A stretch of 64,000 bases of DNA from a virus: positions 1-64,000 of IMG/VR virus record IMGVR_UViG_3300028874_000370. One strand, given 5' to 3'. Of the stretch, positions 6,340 to 14,650 are shown one piece after another. Positions within the stretch are counted from its first letter, which is position 1. Each line of letters starts with the position of its first letter. The notes under the pieces were generated by a model that was given only the letters and a program-made list of their open reading frames with translations, ran no database searches and was not told where the DNA came from. Position numbers and translations under genes: made by a program.

Positions 6340-7608
6340 TTACATTCTCCAAACTTTAATTTTTGCTTCTTCGAATAGTGTTCTTTCCATCTTCCCTTTG
6401 ACATCTACGAAAGTTCCGTTGTTTTTTATTTTGGACAAGATTTGGTTCTCTCCAAGATTTAAAAGTTCACGGTGTGGAGTAGCAAGAACTACGATGTCAC
6501 ATTGTGGAATAGCTTCAAAGCTAACACCAGTCACTGCATAATTTTTAATTACATCGTGAACATCTGCAATCGGATCATGGATATAAAGTTTTTTGATTCC
6601 GGATCTGGCGAATTCGAGGACTAGATCTTCGACTTTAGAATTTCTCATGTCCTTACAATTTTCTTTGAATGTCAATCCAAGTATAGCAACAGTCAAGGTA
6701 TTTGGATCTTTATCCTTCAAGGCTTCACTTACTATAAATGATGCCATTCCATTATTTACCTGACGGGCATGTTTTAATAACTTGGCATCATACTTAACCG
6801 ACTCTGCCTTACTGATTAGATAGTATGGATCAACCCCAATACAATGGCCGCCAACTAAACCAGGACGATACCCAACAAAATTCCATTTCGACGAAGCAGC
6901 ATCTATCACTTCATTTGTGTCCAAACCGAGCTTATTAAATATCATAGAGAGTTCATTCATTAGCGCAATATTCACATCTCGTTGAATATTTTCTATAACC
7001 TTTGCAGCCTCCGCCACGCGTATGCTAGGAGCTTTATAAATTCCGGCTGTAATGATAGATTCATATAGGTGAGCCACGGCGTCTAGGGATGCCTGAGTGT
7101 CTCCTGCTACTATCTTTTTAATTTTAGTTACTGTTCTTTCTTTGTCGCCTGGATTGATTCGCTCTGGTGAATATCCAATATTAAAATCTTGAAGCCAAGT
7201 CATTCCAGAATGTTGTTCTAGAACAGGAACACAGATTTCTTCAGTGGCTCCTGGATACACGGTTGATTCATAGATCACAACTGATCCACGTTTCATGTGT
7301 TGTCCTACCAAAGCACTAGCGTCGATTAAACAAGTGAAATCTGGAACGTTGTGTTGATTGACCGGTGTTGGCATTGCTATGATAATGAAATCGGCTTCAT
7401 TGATCATAGCAATATCGGTGGTTGGAATAAAATAAGATGAGCTTAAAAAATCCTGAGAATCTAGTTCTCCATTAGGATCGATATGCTTTTTATATGACTC
7501 GATTTTTGACTCTGAAATATCATAGCCAATTGTTGTAAATTGTTTGCCAAATTCAATGGCGAGCGGAAGGCCTACATAGCCTAAACCGATGACTGCAATC
7601 TGTTTCAT
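6340..7608 (-). CDS. UDP-N-acetyl sugar (nucleotide-sugar) dehydrogenase
   Basis: 422 aa, full length for the UDP-glucose/UDP-N-acetyl-hexosamine 6-dehydrogenase family. The N-terminal NAD-binding fold starts VIGLGYVGLP (6-15). YSPERINPGD (146-155) and AKVIEN (202-207) belong to the central domain, and the catalytic cysteine is C256 in GGHCIGVDPYY. LTFKENCKDMRNSK lies in the C-terminal UDP-binding domain. These features fit the WecC/TviB/WbpA branch that makes uronic acid sugars for capsule or O-antigen. In a phage it could alter host surface sugars or feed a glycosylation pathway (inference). A degenerate late promoter lies upstream. Confidence 0.85.
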   Translation of the reverse strand: MKQIAVIGLGYVGLPLAIEFGKQFTTIGYDISESKIESYKKHIDPNGELDSQDFLSSSYFIPTTDIAMINEADFIIIAMPTPVNQHNVPDFTCLIDASALVGQHMKRGSVVIYESTVYPGATEEICVPVLEQHSGMTWLQDFNIGYSPERINPGDKERTVTKIKKIVAGDTQASLDAVAHLYESIITAGIYKAPSIRVAEAAKVIENIQRDVNIALMNELSMIFNKLGLDTNEVIDAASSKWNFVGYRPGLVGGHCIGVDPYYLISKAESVKYDAKLLKHARQVNNGMASFIVSEALKDKDPNTLTVAILGLTFKENCKDMRNSKVEDLVLEFARSGIKKLYIHDPIADVHDVIKNYAVTGVSFEAIPQCDIVVLATPHRELLNLGENQILSKIKNNGTFVDVKGKMERTLFEEAKIKVWRM

Positions 7609-7638
7609 TTTGATCTTTGGCCGAATTAGTTATACTTG

Positions 7639-7646
7639 TATTTATT
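7639..7646 (-). promoter_or_regulatory. Late-promoter-like AATAAATA
   Basis: Minus-strand TAATAAATAC about 30 bases upstream of the dehydrogenase; one mismatch from the late octamer. Confidence 0.35.
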
Positions 7647-7678
7647 AGGCAAATCAAAACGGAATGCAGTAAAACGCA

Positions 7679-7705
7679 GAAAAGGACCATAAGAAGGTCC
7701 TTTCC
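7679..7705 (-). terminator. Rho-independent terminator
   Basis: AAAGGACC/GGTCCTTT stem with a 7-base loop and TTTT on the minus strand, directly after the 18-aa ORF stop. Confidence 0.65.
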
Positions 7706-7762
7706 TTATCCAACTGGAACTGTCATACGAGGCGACAGCATCACCCATTTCATTTTGTTCAT
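7706..7762 (-). CDS. Possible 18-aa peptide
   Basis: A tiny ORF (MNKMKWVMLSPRMTVPVG) with a GGAGAATCGC ribosome site before the ATG and a terminator starting right after the stop. It lies 38 bases downstream of the 130-aa gene. The good ribosome site and terminator suggest translation, but this could be chance. Confidence 0.3.
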   Translation of the reverse strand: MNKMKWVMLSPRMTVPVG

Positions 7763-7800
7763 GCGATTCTCCGTTATAACGATAATGAGGATATAACAAC

Positions 7801-8193
7801 TTAAAAACAACAAACTACTTCACCAAATAAACTTTTTTCAAGTACTGATAATCCTTCAATAGTTGCTACATGAATTTTTGGATTTACTGAAGAAAGAAAT
7901 GCAGCACCCGGTATATGTTCGAGCCAATAATCGGCCGATTCACTAAGATAGCTAAATTTTAACTTATGCATAACATGAACAGATTTTACCAATCCATGAT
8001 GGAATGCCAGAAGTGTAGACATTGTGATTTGGTGATATCCACTCGGGGCATAGAATAAACCATATTTCCTATCATACACGAAAGGTATTGATAAATCAGC
8101 TTCGTCTAACGGGACCGGATCACTGCAATTGCAATCACACAAAGCCCAGTGTTGATGATCTGAAAATAGTGCGGACATATCAATCCATTTCAT
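7801..8193 (-). CDS. Hypothetical protein, 130 aa
   Basis: Contains a cysteine-rich stretch (LCDCNCSDP) near residue 18 and ends VVCCF. No known metal-binding pattern is complete. Its start overlaps the end of the 67-aa gene by 14 bases, so the two are probably coupled. Function unknown. Confidence 0.65.
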   Translation of the reverse strand: MKWIDMSALFSDHQHWALCDCNCSDPVPLDEADLSIPFVYDRKYGLFYAPSGYHQITMSTLLAFHHGLVKSVHVMHKLKFSYLSESADYWLEHIPGAAFLSSVNPKIHVATIEGLSVLEKSLFGEVVCCF

Positions 8194-8383
8194 TTAAAAC
8201 ATTAAGAACTGAATCTCGACCAGCTTTGAATGCCTCATCATATAATGCAGTGAAGGCTAGTCTAGCAGTATCACTGGAACTATACTGGCCGTTGTACTTA
8301 TAATACTCATTCATTTCTTGAGCTATTCTTGTAAAGCTGGCCAATTCATGGCGACCGGTCGGGTCTTCGATCTTGGTTGGCAT
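8180..8383 (-). CDS. Hypothetical protein, 67 aa
   Basis: Mostly helical. The open frame extends to 8410 through a TTG and a GTG, but the ATG at 8383 falls just after the stop of the upstream gene and is preferred. No family is recognised. Confidence 0.55.
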   Translation of the reverse strand: MPTKIEDPTGRHELASFTRIAQEMNEYYKYNGQYSSSDTARLAFTALYDEAFKAGRDSVLNVLNEMD

Positions 8384-8390
8384 CACAGAT

Positions 8391-8591
8391 TCATGTCCAG
8401 AAGGGATCAAAAGGGATCAACCCAATTAGGCGCAGCTCGTTAATTCTATCAGAGTCCAAGCGAACAGCGACGAGGGTGTAGTTGCCAATCATCTCGCCGA
8501 TCGAGATAACACTATCACCTAGGTCATGTTTATTCACGGTTTCTTGGACATCATACCAATTTCCACAAATTCTTAAAATTACAAGCTTCAT
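8391..8591 (-). CDS. Hypothetical protein, 66 aa
   Basis: Short alpha/beta protein starting MKLVILRICGNWYD. An ATG four codons earlier (8603) is also open, but the internal start fits better with the AATAAGATG context. It lies in a run of small genes downstream of an AAA+ ATPase. No family is recognised. Confidence 0.55.
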   Translation of the reverse strand: MKLVILRICGNWYDVQETVNKHDLGDSVISIGEMIGNYTLVAVRLDSDRINELRLIGLIPFDPFWT

Positions 8592-8612
8592 CTTATTCTC
8601 CAAAATCTCGGT

Positions 8613-9662
8613 TTAGGCAGTCAGCGTATAAAGTGCTTGACGTTCCCAGTTTGGTTTATTGCTCTTGCAGAATTTAACAGTGTCTAGCAAAGACCGAAGA
8701 CTCAGGTTAGTTGCGACATCTATATGTTCTTCAAGAAAATTCACTGCCATTTCTTTGATCGAAAATTCGATGCCCGGAGCGAATGAATCTTGTTCAATGA
8801 TATGACGCATCCGTTCGATCTTCTCGGAAGCAGTCATAGTCAAATCAACTCGCATGCATCGGGTCTTCAGATTTGGATCGATGCGATGTTGTGACCAGTT
8901 CGAGATAAACATAACTCGGCCAGTGAATTTGAAAGTTTGTGGAAGATCACCTGAATTTCTACCCATCTCTGCATTCCAGGAAATCCAACGATCATCAGAT
9001 GAATCCAATGCACCTTTCAAAATATTCAATGCATTAGCATCTTTCAGAATCGAATCGCAATCATCAAAGACGCAGAGCTTGCCATTATTTTCATACAACG
9101 TCCGGAATAATCCTTTGGCCGATGAATAACCTTTGACGACATGGCATTGACCTGGATTCACCCAAACCGGAATTTCTTCCTCTTCTTGGGCTTCATCTGG
9201 ATCTGCATCCGGGTCTTTTTCTGCCTTTTCTGGAATTGGAGGCGGCGAGAAATCTCTTGTGTAGGTCAGGCCCGCCTTATTGATTTCATCGAAGACAGTA
9301 TGAGTCTTACCAAGGCCACCTTCGCCTGTGACAAGGGACGCTACCGCAGTCCCTTCAATGGTCATCTGAGTTAAATTACTCAGGAATTCAAATCGTTCAT
9401 TGATGGTGAAATACGGCTTAACAGGCATTTCAAACCCGTTAACTTGAAGCAATTCACCAACATTTCCAGAATTCAGTTCAGTTACATGAGTCACACCACA
9501 TGCCTTAGCTGTTTTATTCAAGCCACGGGAAATAGTGTCGATGATGTATTTCCGGTCTCTGGACTTAGCGAGAATTTTACCTTGATATGTTGCTGTCCAT
9601 TTCCCATCGGCTGGATCTAGTGTAAGGTCTGCAGCAATATTATTTTGAGATTGCAGTTCCAT
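8613..9662 (-). CDS. AAA+ ATPase
   Basis: 349 aa from the ATG with AAGGAATAGAGAA upstream; the open frame runs 40 codons further, but that part overlaps the neighbouring gene. Walker A is TGEGGLGKT and Walker B is CVFDDCDS, followed by a sensor-1-like GRVMFISNW and a C-terminal lid with TRCMRVDLTM. An acidic proline-rich insert lies between the Walker motifs. It is clearly related to the C-terminal half of the AAA+ protein at 57.5-59.2 kb, sharing the FDDCDS, ALD-S and F-GRV-F-SN blocks. Role unknown; a remodelling or DNA-linked ATPase is likely. Confidence 0.75.
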   Translation of the reverse strand: MELQSQNNIAADLTLDPADGKWTATYQGKILAKSRDRKYIIDTISRGLNKTAKACGVTHVTELNSGNVGELLQVNGFEMPVKPYFTINERFEFLSNLTQMTIEGTAVASLVTGEGGLGKTHTVFDEINKAGLTYTRDFSPPPIPEKAEKDPDADPDEAQEEEEIPVWVNPGQCHVVKGYSSAKGLFRTLYENNGKLCVFDDCDSILKDANALNILKGALDSSDDRWISWNAEMGRNSGDLPQTFKFTGRVMFISNWSQHRIDPNLKTRCMRVDLTMTASEKIERMRHIIEQDSFAPGIEFSIKEMAVNFLEEHIDVATNLSLRSLLDTVKFCKSNKPNWERQALYTLTA

Positions 9663-9741
9663 TTCTCTATTCCTTGTAACGAGGTTTCGCATCACAAGAG
9701 TAATTCTATACTGCCGAAAGACTTTTGTAAACCATATTCTT

Positions 9742-10032
9742 TTAAATATCTGAGGTGCCTTTACCTTGTATGGCCAAAACAAGACGTCGAATATCTTTTA
9801 AAAATTCCCGAGTACCAGCATGAGACATTTGACATAAACCCGCTTGAGCTTTGATATCAATGGTATCCATGAGTTCGTTGACTGCTTCTTGATCGTATAG
9901 CGGAGCGTCATGGAGCTTTGTCTCTGTTGAAATTACAACAGCAGAGACATACAAAGAATCGGTTTCTGTTTTAATCCGATCGATGCAGGATTTATTAGTC
10001 CAAAACACAGGAACAAACTTAGCTTCTGACAT
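9742..10032 (-). CDS. Hypothetical protein, 96 aa
   Basis: Alpha/beta protein with no recognised motif. It sits between the DUF932 gene and the AAA+ gene on the same strand, with a GAGAAATC ribosome site. The terminator at 10053-10079 lies just upstream, so it may have its own promoter, which is not obvious. Confidence 0.6.
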   Translation of the reverse strand: MSEAKFVPVFWTNKSCIDRIKTETDSLYVSAVVISTETKLHDAPLYDQEAVNELMDTIDIKAQAGLCQMSHAGTREFLKDIRRLVLAIQGKGTSDI

Positions 10033-10052
10033 GATTTCTCCGATGAAATTAA

Positions 10053-10079
10053 GAAAAGGATCTGGCTTTCACCAGATCC
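10053..10079 (-). terminator. Rho-independent terminator
   Basis: GGATCTGG/CCAGATCC 8-bp stem, 6-base loop, then TTTTCTT on the minus strand, directly after the DUF932 gene. Confidence 0.75.
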
Positions 10080-10087
10080 AATTTGAT

Positions 10088-11131
10088 TTAAACCATATCC
10101 ATTGCGAGCTCATAAGCTTTGTTCTTCATGGATTCGGTAATACCAAACCATGAGTTCCAGAGCTTGTTGTCATCTATTTCGCCAATGCGATGGTCTGCAT
10201 ATTCTGTGACTGCATTCAATGCTCCCCATAGGGTTCCGGTGGCCAAATCAGCTCCCATCCCAGTTCCTTTGTACATATTGAAGATGGTATCGAGTTTGGA
10301 TTGAACCCGTGAATGGACTTTGCCGCCTTCGGTATTCTCAAACTCGGCAAATTGTGCTTTGTTGAGCATGATCTCAGCGATATACTGCTTGACATCGAGA
10401 TCAGTGACCTTCTTGGCGGCCATGGATTTGATATTCGTCATAAAGGTATCCCAGCCAGAATCGATCAAACCAAGTGCTTCCTTGATTTTCTTGGGATCGA
10501 ATGTTGCGCCATGGGTCACACGAACTTGTTGCTGGTTGGAGGCTGATTCACCCATGGCGACCTTGAGAGTATTATTACATACCACCCGTTCAGCGACCAA
10601 TTTACTGGTTGTTGCCAGGGTTCCATCACAGCTCGAAACCAGAAGCAATCGGCATTTGATCCGGTCGTTCTTCAGGACGTCTTCTTCGCGATTGGTATTC
10701 GCCATTGCCCAGTAACGAGTTCCACCAAACAAAGCACCTGCGGTTTCGAGGTACATCTGGCCGCCACCTTCTTGGACCAGATCACGGAAGAATTCCAGAA
10801 CTTGTGCGGGCTGGACGATTCGATAATCATCCGACACAATCGAAAGTTCTTCATGTGTATCACCACGATACAGAACCCGGCGCCGATTGTAATTCTTCGT
10901 TTCGACTTCCGGGGTATTAATCCCGAGCGCTTTCAACGTGGTGCTGGAATTTTCTGACGGAATATCGAATTTGACTGGTGCTGACTTGATCGGATAATCC
11001 AGACCGGCTTCTTTGGACCAGGTTTCGATTGAGGCATCCTTGGTCAGACTTTGACCAAGACCATGCCAAGGAACATCACCAACAAATGCAATGGAAGCTT
11101 TATTACCAACGAATGCAAGTTCATGTGCCAT
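10088..11131 (-). CDS. DUF932 phage/plasmid-like protein
   Basis: 347 aa from the ATG with a CGGAGAAATG ribosome site; the frame extends 14 codons further. The N-terminus MAHELAFVGN, the WHGLGQ near residue 22 and the long middle with VLYRGDTHEELSIVSDDYRIVQP are typical of DUF932 proteins, which are widespread in phages and plasmids and have no agreed biochemical function. CNNTL and the helical C-terminus also fit. A terminator follows, so it is a monocistronic or end-of-operon gene. Confidence 0.8.
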   Translation of the reverse strand: MAHELAFVGNKASIAFVGDVPWHGLGQSLTKDASIETWSKEAGLDYPIKSAPVKFDIPSENSSTTLKALGINTPEVETKNYNRRRVLYRGDTHEELSIVSDDYRIVQPAQVLEFFRDLVQEGGGQMYLETAGALFGGTRYWAMANTNREEDVLKNDRIKCRLLLVSSCDGTLATTSKLVAERVVCNNTLKVAMGESASNQQQVRVTHGATFDPKKIKEALGLIDSGWDTFMTNIKSMAAKKVTDLDVKQYIAEIMLNKAQFAEFENTEGGKVHSRVQSKLDTIFNMYKGTGMGADLATGTLWGALNAVTEYADHRIGEIDDNKLWNSWFGITESMKNKAYELAMDMV

Positions 11132-11209
11132 GTCATTTCTCCGAAAGTTAAAAATACCTGCCATAAGAACCATATTATCAAAAGACTCCAGAAAAGTAAC
11201 TGGAATTTT

Positions 11210-11521
11210 TCAAATATATAAAGAAGGATCATCCCATCCTGGTTGGAGTGGATTGATACAAAGAAGGAAATCTTGTTGATTCATCATTGCAATCGTGATC
11301 AATTCGTCAACAGACCAGAATTTCGAATCGTCTAGTTGATTCAGGATTTCTTGACCGAGTTGAGGCCAGGATTTTTCAGATTGCATTGTTGGGTATTCGG
11401 CTGGATCAAACTTACCAATCGGGTAAGTTTTACCGAAGAACGTGAATTGAGCAATCAAATCTTCTAACTTGATTTTAATACCCATTCCAGTATAGAGGTC
11501 ACCATTTGATTCTTGTGGCAT
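11210..11521 (-). CDS. Hypothetical protein, 103 aa
   Basis: Start chosen at the ATG with TAGGAGTGATTATC upstream; an earlier in-frame ATG at 11563 overlaps promoter-like sequence (TATATAAT). Small acidic protein, no recognised domain. It lies upstream of the DUF932 gene. Confidence 0.6.
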   Translation of the reverse strand: MPQESNGDLYTGMGIKIKLEDLIAQFTFFGKTYPIGKFDPAEYPTMQSEKSWPQLGQEILNQLDDSKFWSVDELITIAMMNQQDFLLCINPLQPGWDDPSLYI

Positions 11522-11586
11522 GATAATCACTCCTATTTGTTCATAAGAATGATTATATACCAAAGACTTTAGAAATATAAAATTAT

Positions 11587-11810
11587 TTAAGTGACTGCAG
11601 GCGCATCACTTCCTTTCTCACTAAGAAGCCATTTTTCAGTTAATGCTTTAATCTGTTCATATGACTGTTTATCATAATATCCAATGATTTTACCATGCGG
11701 CCACATAGAGGCTCGCCATTTTGTGGACCAATGCAACAACATCCACCACTGCCGACACATGGGACCGCTTTAGATAACCACTGGCGAATTGCTAGTTGTT
11801 CTGGATACAT
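11587..11810 (-). pseudogene. Frameshifted small cysteine-containing gene
   Basis: An ATG at 11810 opens MYPEQLAIRQWLSKAVPC, continuing through a cysteine-rich stretch (GSGGCCCIGPQNGE) to a stop at 11640. In another frame the sequence continues as ASMWPHGKIIGYYDKQSYEQ to a stop at 11587, which looks equally protein-like. The two parts read as one protein if one base is lost or gained near 11690-11715. It may be a decayed gene, a sequencing error, or two overlapping frames of which only the first is real. Confidence 0.4.
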
Positions 11811-11811
11811 A

Positions 11812-12168
11812 TTATTTTCCTGTCATTCGTTTATATTCAAGACCTTCAATTTCTTCTCGTATAGAAAAATACTTATTAGTCCATTTGGGATCATCAGGCT
11901 TAAATCCAAAACCATTGACTTGGCAAGTATGCATTGTACATGAGGGTCTTAAGTGCGGGGCTGCTATACATCCATTAGGACCCATCAATGGTAACTTTGG
12001 GTGGTCTGTTCTTTCAAGAATTGTGTTCCATGATTCTTTTGCATACTCTATTGTAGCTTCACAATATTCACCAGAGCAACAAGAATGCGGAAGACGACAC
12101 TTACCGCATTCCGGATTAGTGAGGTCATATAATGACCTATACAATTTTACCAGGTGTTCTTCAGCCAT
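11812..12168 (-). CDS. Cysteine-rich putative metal-binding protein
   Basis: 118 aa with two clusters: CGKCRLPHSCCSGEYC (residues about 21-36) and GCIAAPHLRPSCTMHTC (about 67-83). This spacing resembles YkgJ-type putative zinc- or iron-chelating proteins found in bacteria and phages. The metal and role are unknown. It is adjacent to, and same-strand with, the frameshifted cysteine-containing gene, so the two may have worked together. Confidence 0.6.
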   Translation of the reverse strand: MAEEHLVKLYRSLYDLTNPECGKCRLPHSCCSGEYCEATIEYAKESWNTILERTDHPKLPLMGPNGCIAAPHLRPSCTMHTCQVNGFGFKPDDPKWTNKYFSIREEIEGLEYKRMTGK

Positions 12169-12180
12169 TATATTCGCCTA

Positions 12181-14160
12181 TTAAATATGGCCTATTGATT
12201 GGCGATTCAGTTCATTAATACGGTCACGAAACTTAGCGGCCTTTTCATACTCTAGATTTTTTGATGCATCCTTCATAAGCCGCTGAAGTTCTTTGACTGA
12301 TTTATTATACAAAGATTCATCAAACGGGATATCAACTAATTCCTGATCAAGCATAGCCCTGATTTGATTTGACGCATTAACCGGATTTATTTTGTGTTTC
12401 TTATTATGCGCCAATTGTTTTGTCCGGCGGCGATCGGTTTCTTCTATTGCAGCAACCATAGACTTAGTTGTTTTGTCTGCATAGAAAATAGCATGGCCAT
12501 TAATATTTCTGGCAGCTCGGCCAATGGTTTGAATCAAGCTCCTAGCATTGCGTAGGAACCCTTCCTTGTCCGCGTCCATGACTGCGACTAGAGATACTTC
12601 AGGTAAATCAAGACCTTCCCTGAGAAGGTTTATACCGATCAGAACGTCAAATTTACCTAGGCGGAGATCTCGTAAAATTTCAACACGTTCTACTGCTTCA
12701 ACATCGCCATGGAGATATCGTGCTTTCAATCCATTGTCATGATAAAACTGACAAAGTTGTTCAGCCATTTGCTTTGATAATACGGTCACTAGAACTCGTT
12801 CGCCAACCTTTGCTCGGTCAGTAATCTCAGACATTAAATCATCAACTTGATATTTAGCAGGCCTGATTTCTATTTCTGGATCAACAATTCCAGTTGGCCT
12901 AATTACTTGTTCAGCTATATCAGTCCCAGACTTTGTTAATTCATATTCGCTTGGCGTAGCAGAAACAAATATGGTTTGGCCTAGTTTTGATTCTATTTCT
13001 TGAAAATTTAATGGGCGTGCATCATATGCTGATGGAAGACGGAATCCGTTATCAACTAAAACTTGTTTACGTGATTTATCACCAGCAAACATAGCACCTA
13101 ATTGAGGAACAGTAGTATGGCTTTCATCTATAAACGTAATAGCATTATCCGGAAGATAATCAAGAAGAGTTGTAGGCGGTTCACCAATCGCTCTATCGGA
13201 GAGGTGCCTTGAATAATTTTCAATCCCTTTACAATATCCGAGATTTTCCATCATTTCTAGATCAAATACAGTCCGTTCAGTAATCCGTTGGGCTTGGATA
13301 TATTTGCCTTCACTCATAAATTTTTGAGCTTGTGCTTCCATTTCTAAACGAATTGCATCAAGAGCAGGACTCATTCGTTCAGCACCAACCACATAATGGG
13401 ATGCAGGAAAAATAGTGAATGAAGTTAATTTTTGTTTTGTGACTCCGGTAATGGAATCAATCATTTTGAGTTCTTCGATAGTATCACCAAAGAACTCAAT
13501 TCGGATCGCATAATCTCCGGATTCAGCTGGTTGAATAGTTAATGTATCACCATTCTTTTTGAATTCACCCGGGCTTAAAAGCTTATCAGATTTAATAACT
13601 GTATATTGAGCTTTAATAAGCCTAGAGACTAAATCACTTTGTGACTCTTGGCTATTAGCTTCTAGCATAATGGCGTGTGATTCAAGTTCATATGATTCAC
13701 CAAGGCCATAAATTGCTGATACGGTAGACACTATAATCGTATCTTGGCGAGTCAAAATGGATTTGGTCGCAGCAAGCCTAAGTGTTTGCAAATAAGCATT
13801 AACCATCGAATCTTTATCAATGTATTTGTCTTGTGCCGGAAGATATGTTTCTGGTTGATAATAATCAAAATATGAAACAAAATATTCTACAGCAGCATTC
13901 GGAAAGAATGCTTTCATTTCCGAATAGAGTTGTGCACATAAGGTTTTGTTTGGGGCGATTATGAGGGCGGGCCTATTTGTTTCAGCAATGACTTTAGCCA
14001 TTGTGTATGTTTTTCCGGTCCCGGTTGCGCCAAGTAATGTTTGAAATCCTAACCCATCGGTTAGCCCAGTCACCAATTGTTTGATAGCCGCCGGTTGATC
14101 GCCGGCCGGCGAATGAGGAGTATGAATCCGGAATGGCTCTTTGGTATAGTTGATAGACAA
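12181..14160 (-). CDS. uvrB: UvrB, excision nuclease subunit B
   Basis: 659 aa, full bacterial length. Walker A is GATGTGKT (44-51). The DNA-gripping beta-hairpin region YFVSYFDYYQPETYLP, the FFGDTIEEL domain, the FIDESH motif II and the C-terminal helicase motifs GINLLREGLDLPEVSLVAV and QTIGRAARN are all intact. A UVR motif (EKAAKFRDRINEL) that binds UvrA/UvrC closes the protein. UvrB loads at DNA lesions handed over by UvrA and recruits UvrC. No uvrA or uvrC lies in this window, so it probably works with host partners. An extended -10 promoter lies just upstream. Confidence 0.95.
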   Translation of the reverse strand: MSINYTKEPFRIHTPHSPAGDQPAAIKQLVTGLTDGLGFQTLLGATGTGKTYTMAKVIAETNRPALIIAPNKTLCAQLYSEMKAFFPNAAVEYFVSYFDYYQPETYLPAQDKYIDKDSMVNAYLQTLRLAATKSILTRQDTIIVSTVSAIYGLGESYELESHAIMLEANSQESQSDLVSRLIKAQYTVIKSDKLLSPGEFKKNGDTLTIQPAESGDYAIRIEFFGDTIEELKMIDSITGVTKQKLTSFTIFPASHYVVGAERMSPALDAIRLEMEAQAQKFMSEGKYIQAQRITERTVFDLEMMENLGYCKGIENYSRHLSDRAIGEPPTTLLDYLPDNAITFIDESHTTVPQLGAMFAGDKSRKQVLVDNGFRLPSAYDARPLNFQEIESKLGQTIFVSATPSEYELTKSGTDIAEQVIRPTGIVDPEIEIRPAKYQVDDLMSEITDRAKVGERVLVTVLSKQMAEQLCQFYHDNGLKARYLHGDVEAVERVEILRDLRLGKFDVLIGINLLREGLDLPEVSLVAVMDADKEGFLRNARSLIQTIGRAARNINGHAIFYADKTTKSMVAAIEETDRRRTKQLAHNKKHKINPVNASNQIRAMLDQELVDIPFDESLYNKSVKELQRLMKDASKNLEYEKAAKFRDRINELNRQSIGHI

Positions 14161-14196
14161 AATGAACCACCTATAGAATTAACATTAATAAAGTAT

Positions 14197-14205
14197 ATTA
14201 TATCA
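14197..14205 (-). promoter_or_regulatory. Extended -10 promoter (TGATATAAT)
   Basis: Minus-strand TGATATAAT, 37 bases ahead of the uvrB ATG. Confidence 0.5.
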
Positions 14206-14235
14206 CAGGTCTCCGGCAAAAGATACCACACAAGT

Positions 14236-14445
14236 TCAATCGTCAAAACCTAGATTTTGTTCTCTACTCCGGATTTCATTAAGTTGTTCTTGAAGGAATT
14301 CATTCTTTTCTTGTAAACGACAAATACAAGTTGCTACATCAGTCAAGAATTCATCCATGCTTTCATTACAATCAACAACAACTTTATTGGCATAGAGTAA
14401 AACTCTAAGTTCTGATTTATAAAAATCTAGGTCATTTTTCGGCAT
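14236..14445 (-). CDS. Hypothetical protein, 69 aa
   Basis: Start chosen at MPKNDLDFYKSE, preceded by ACGGAAAGACCG. The C-terminal half (about residues 35-65) is a likely coiled coil rich in glutamate and glutamine. The frame is open further upstream but would overlap the membrane-protein gene. No family is recognised. Confidence 0.6.
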   Translation of the reverse strand: MPKNDLDFYKSELRVLLYANKVVVDCNESMDEFLTDVATCICRLQEKNEFLQEQLNEIRSREQNLGFDD

Positions 14446-14456
14446 CGGTCTTTCCG

Positions 14457-14636
14457 TTAAGTATAATTTGCGAGCTGCACACCAAGCCATAATAGTAATA
14501 CTATGACCAGGAAAAAAGTTAGGATAAATCCAATTTTGAAGACCCAAATAAGGGCAAATGCCACTGTCATCGAGAGAATAGTGAGTAGAATGGCAATGCG
14601 GAATAATCTAATCATATTAATAAGTTTGTTAGTCAT
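14457..14636 (-). CDS. Small membrane protein, 59 aa
   Basis: Two adjacent long hydrophobic helices fill residues about 12-52. The start is at MTNKLINMIRLF. It lies between the Fe-S helicase and the coiled-coil protein in one minus-strand unit. Could be an inner-membrane or lysis-related protein, but nothing specific supports that. Confidence 0.55.
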   Translation of the reverse strand: MTNKLINMIRLFRIAILLTILSMTVAFALIWVFKIGFILTFFLVIVLLLWLGVQLANYT

Positions 14637-14650
14637 GATTTCTTTCACTA

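Noticed and set aside
5141-6340. Plus-strand orientation of the large RNA
   Set aside because: One internal wobble near 6100-6165 and some stem-end pairs favour plus, but four internal ones favour minus, as do the upstream TATAAT and neighbouring gene direction.
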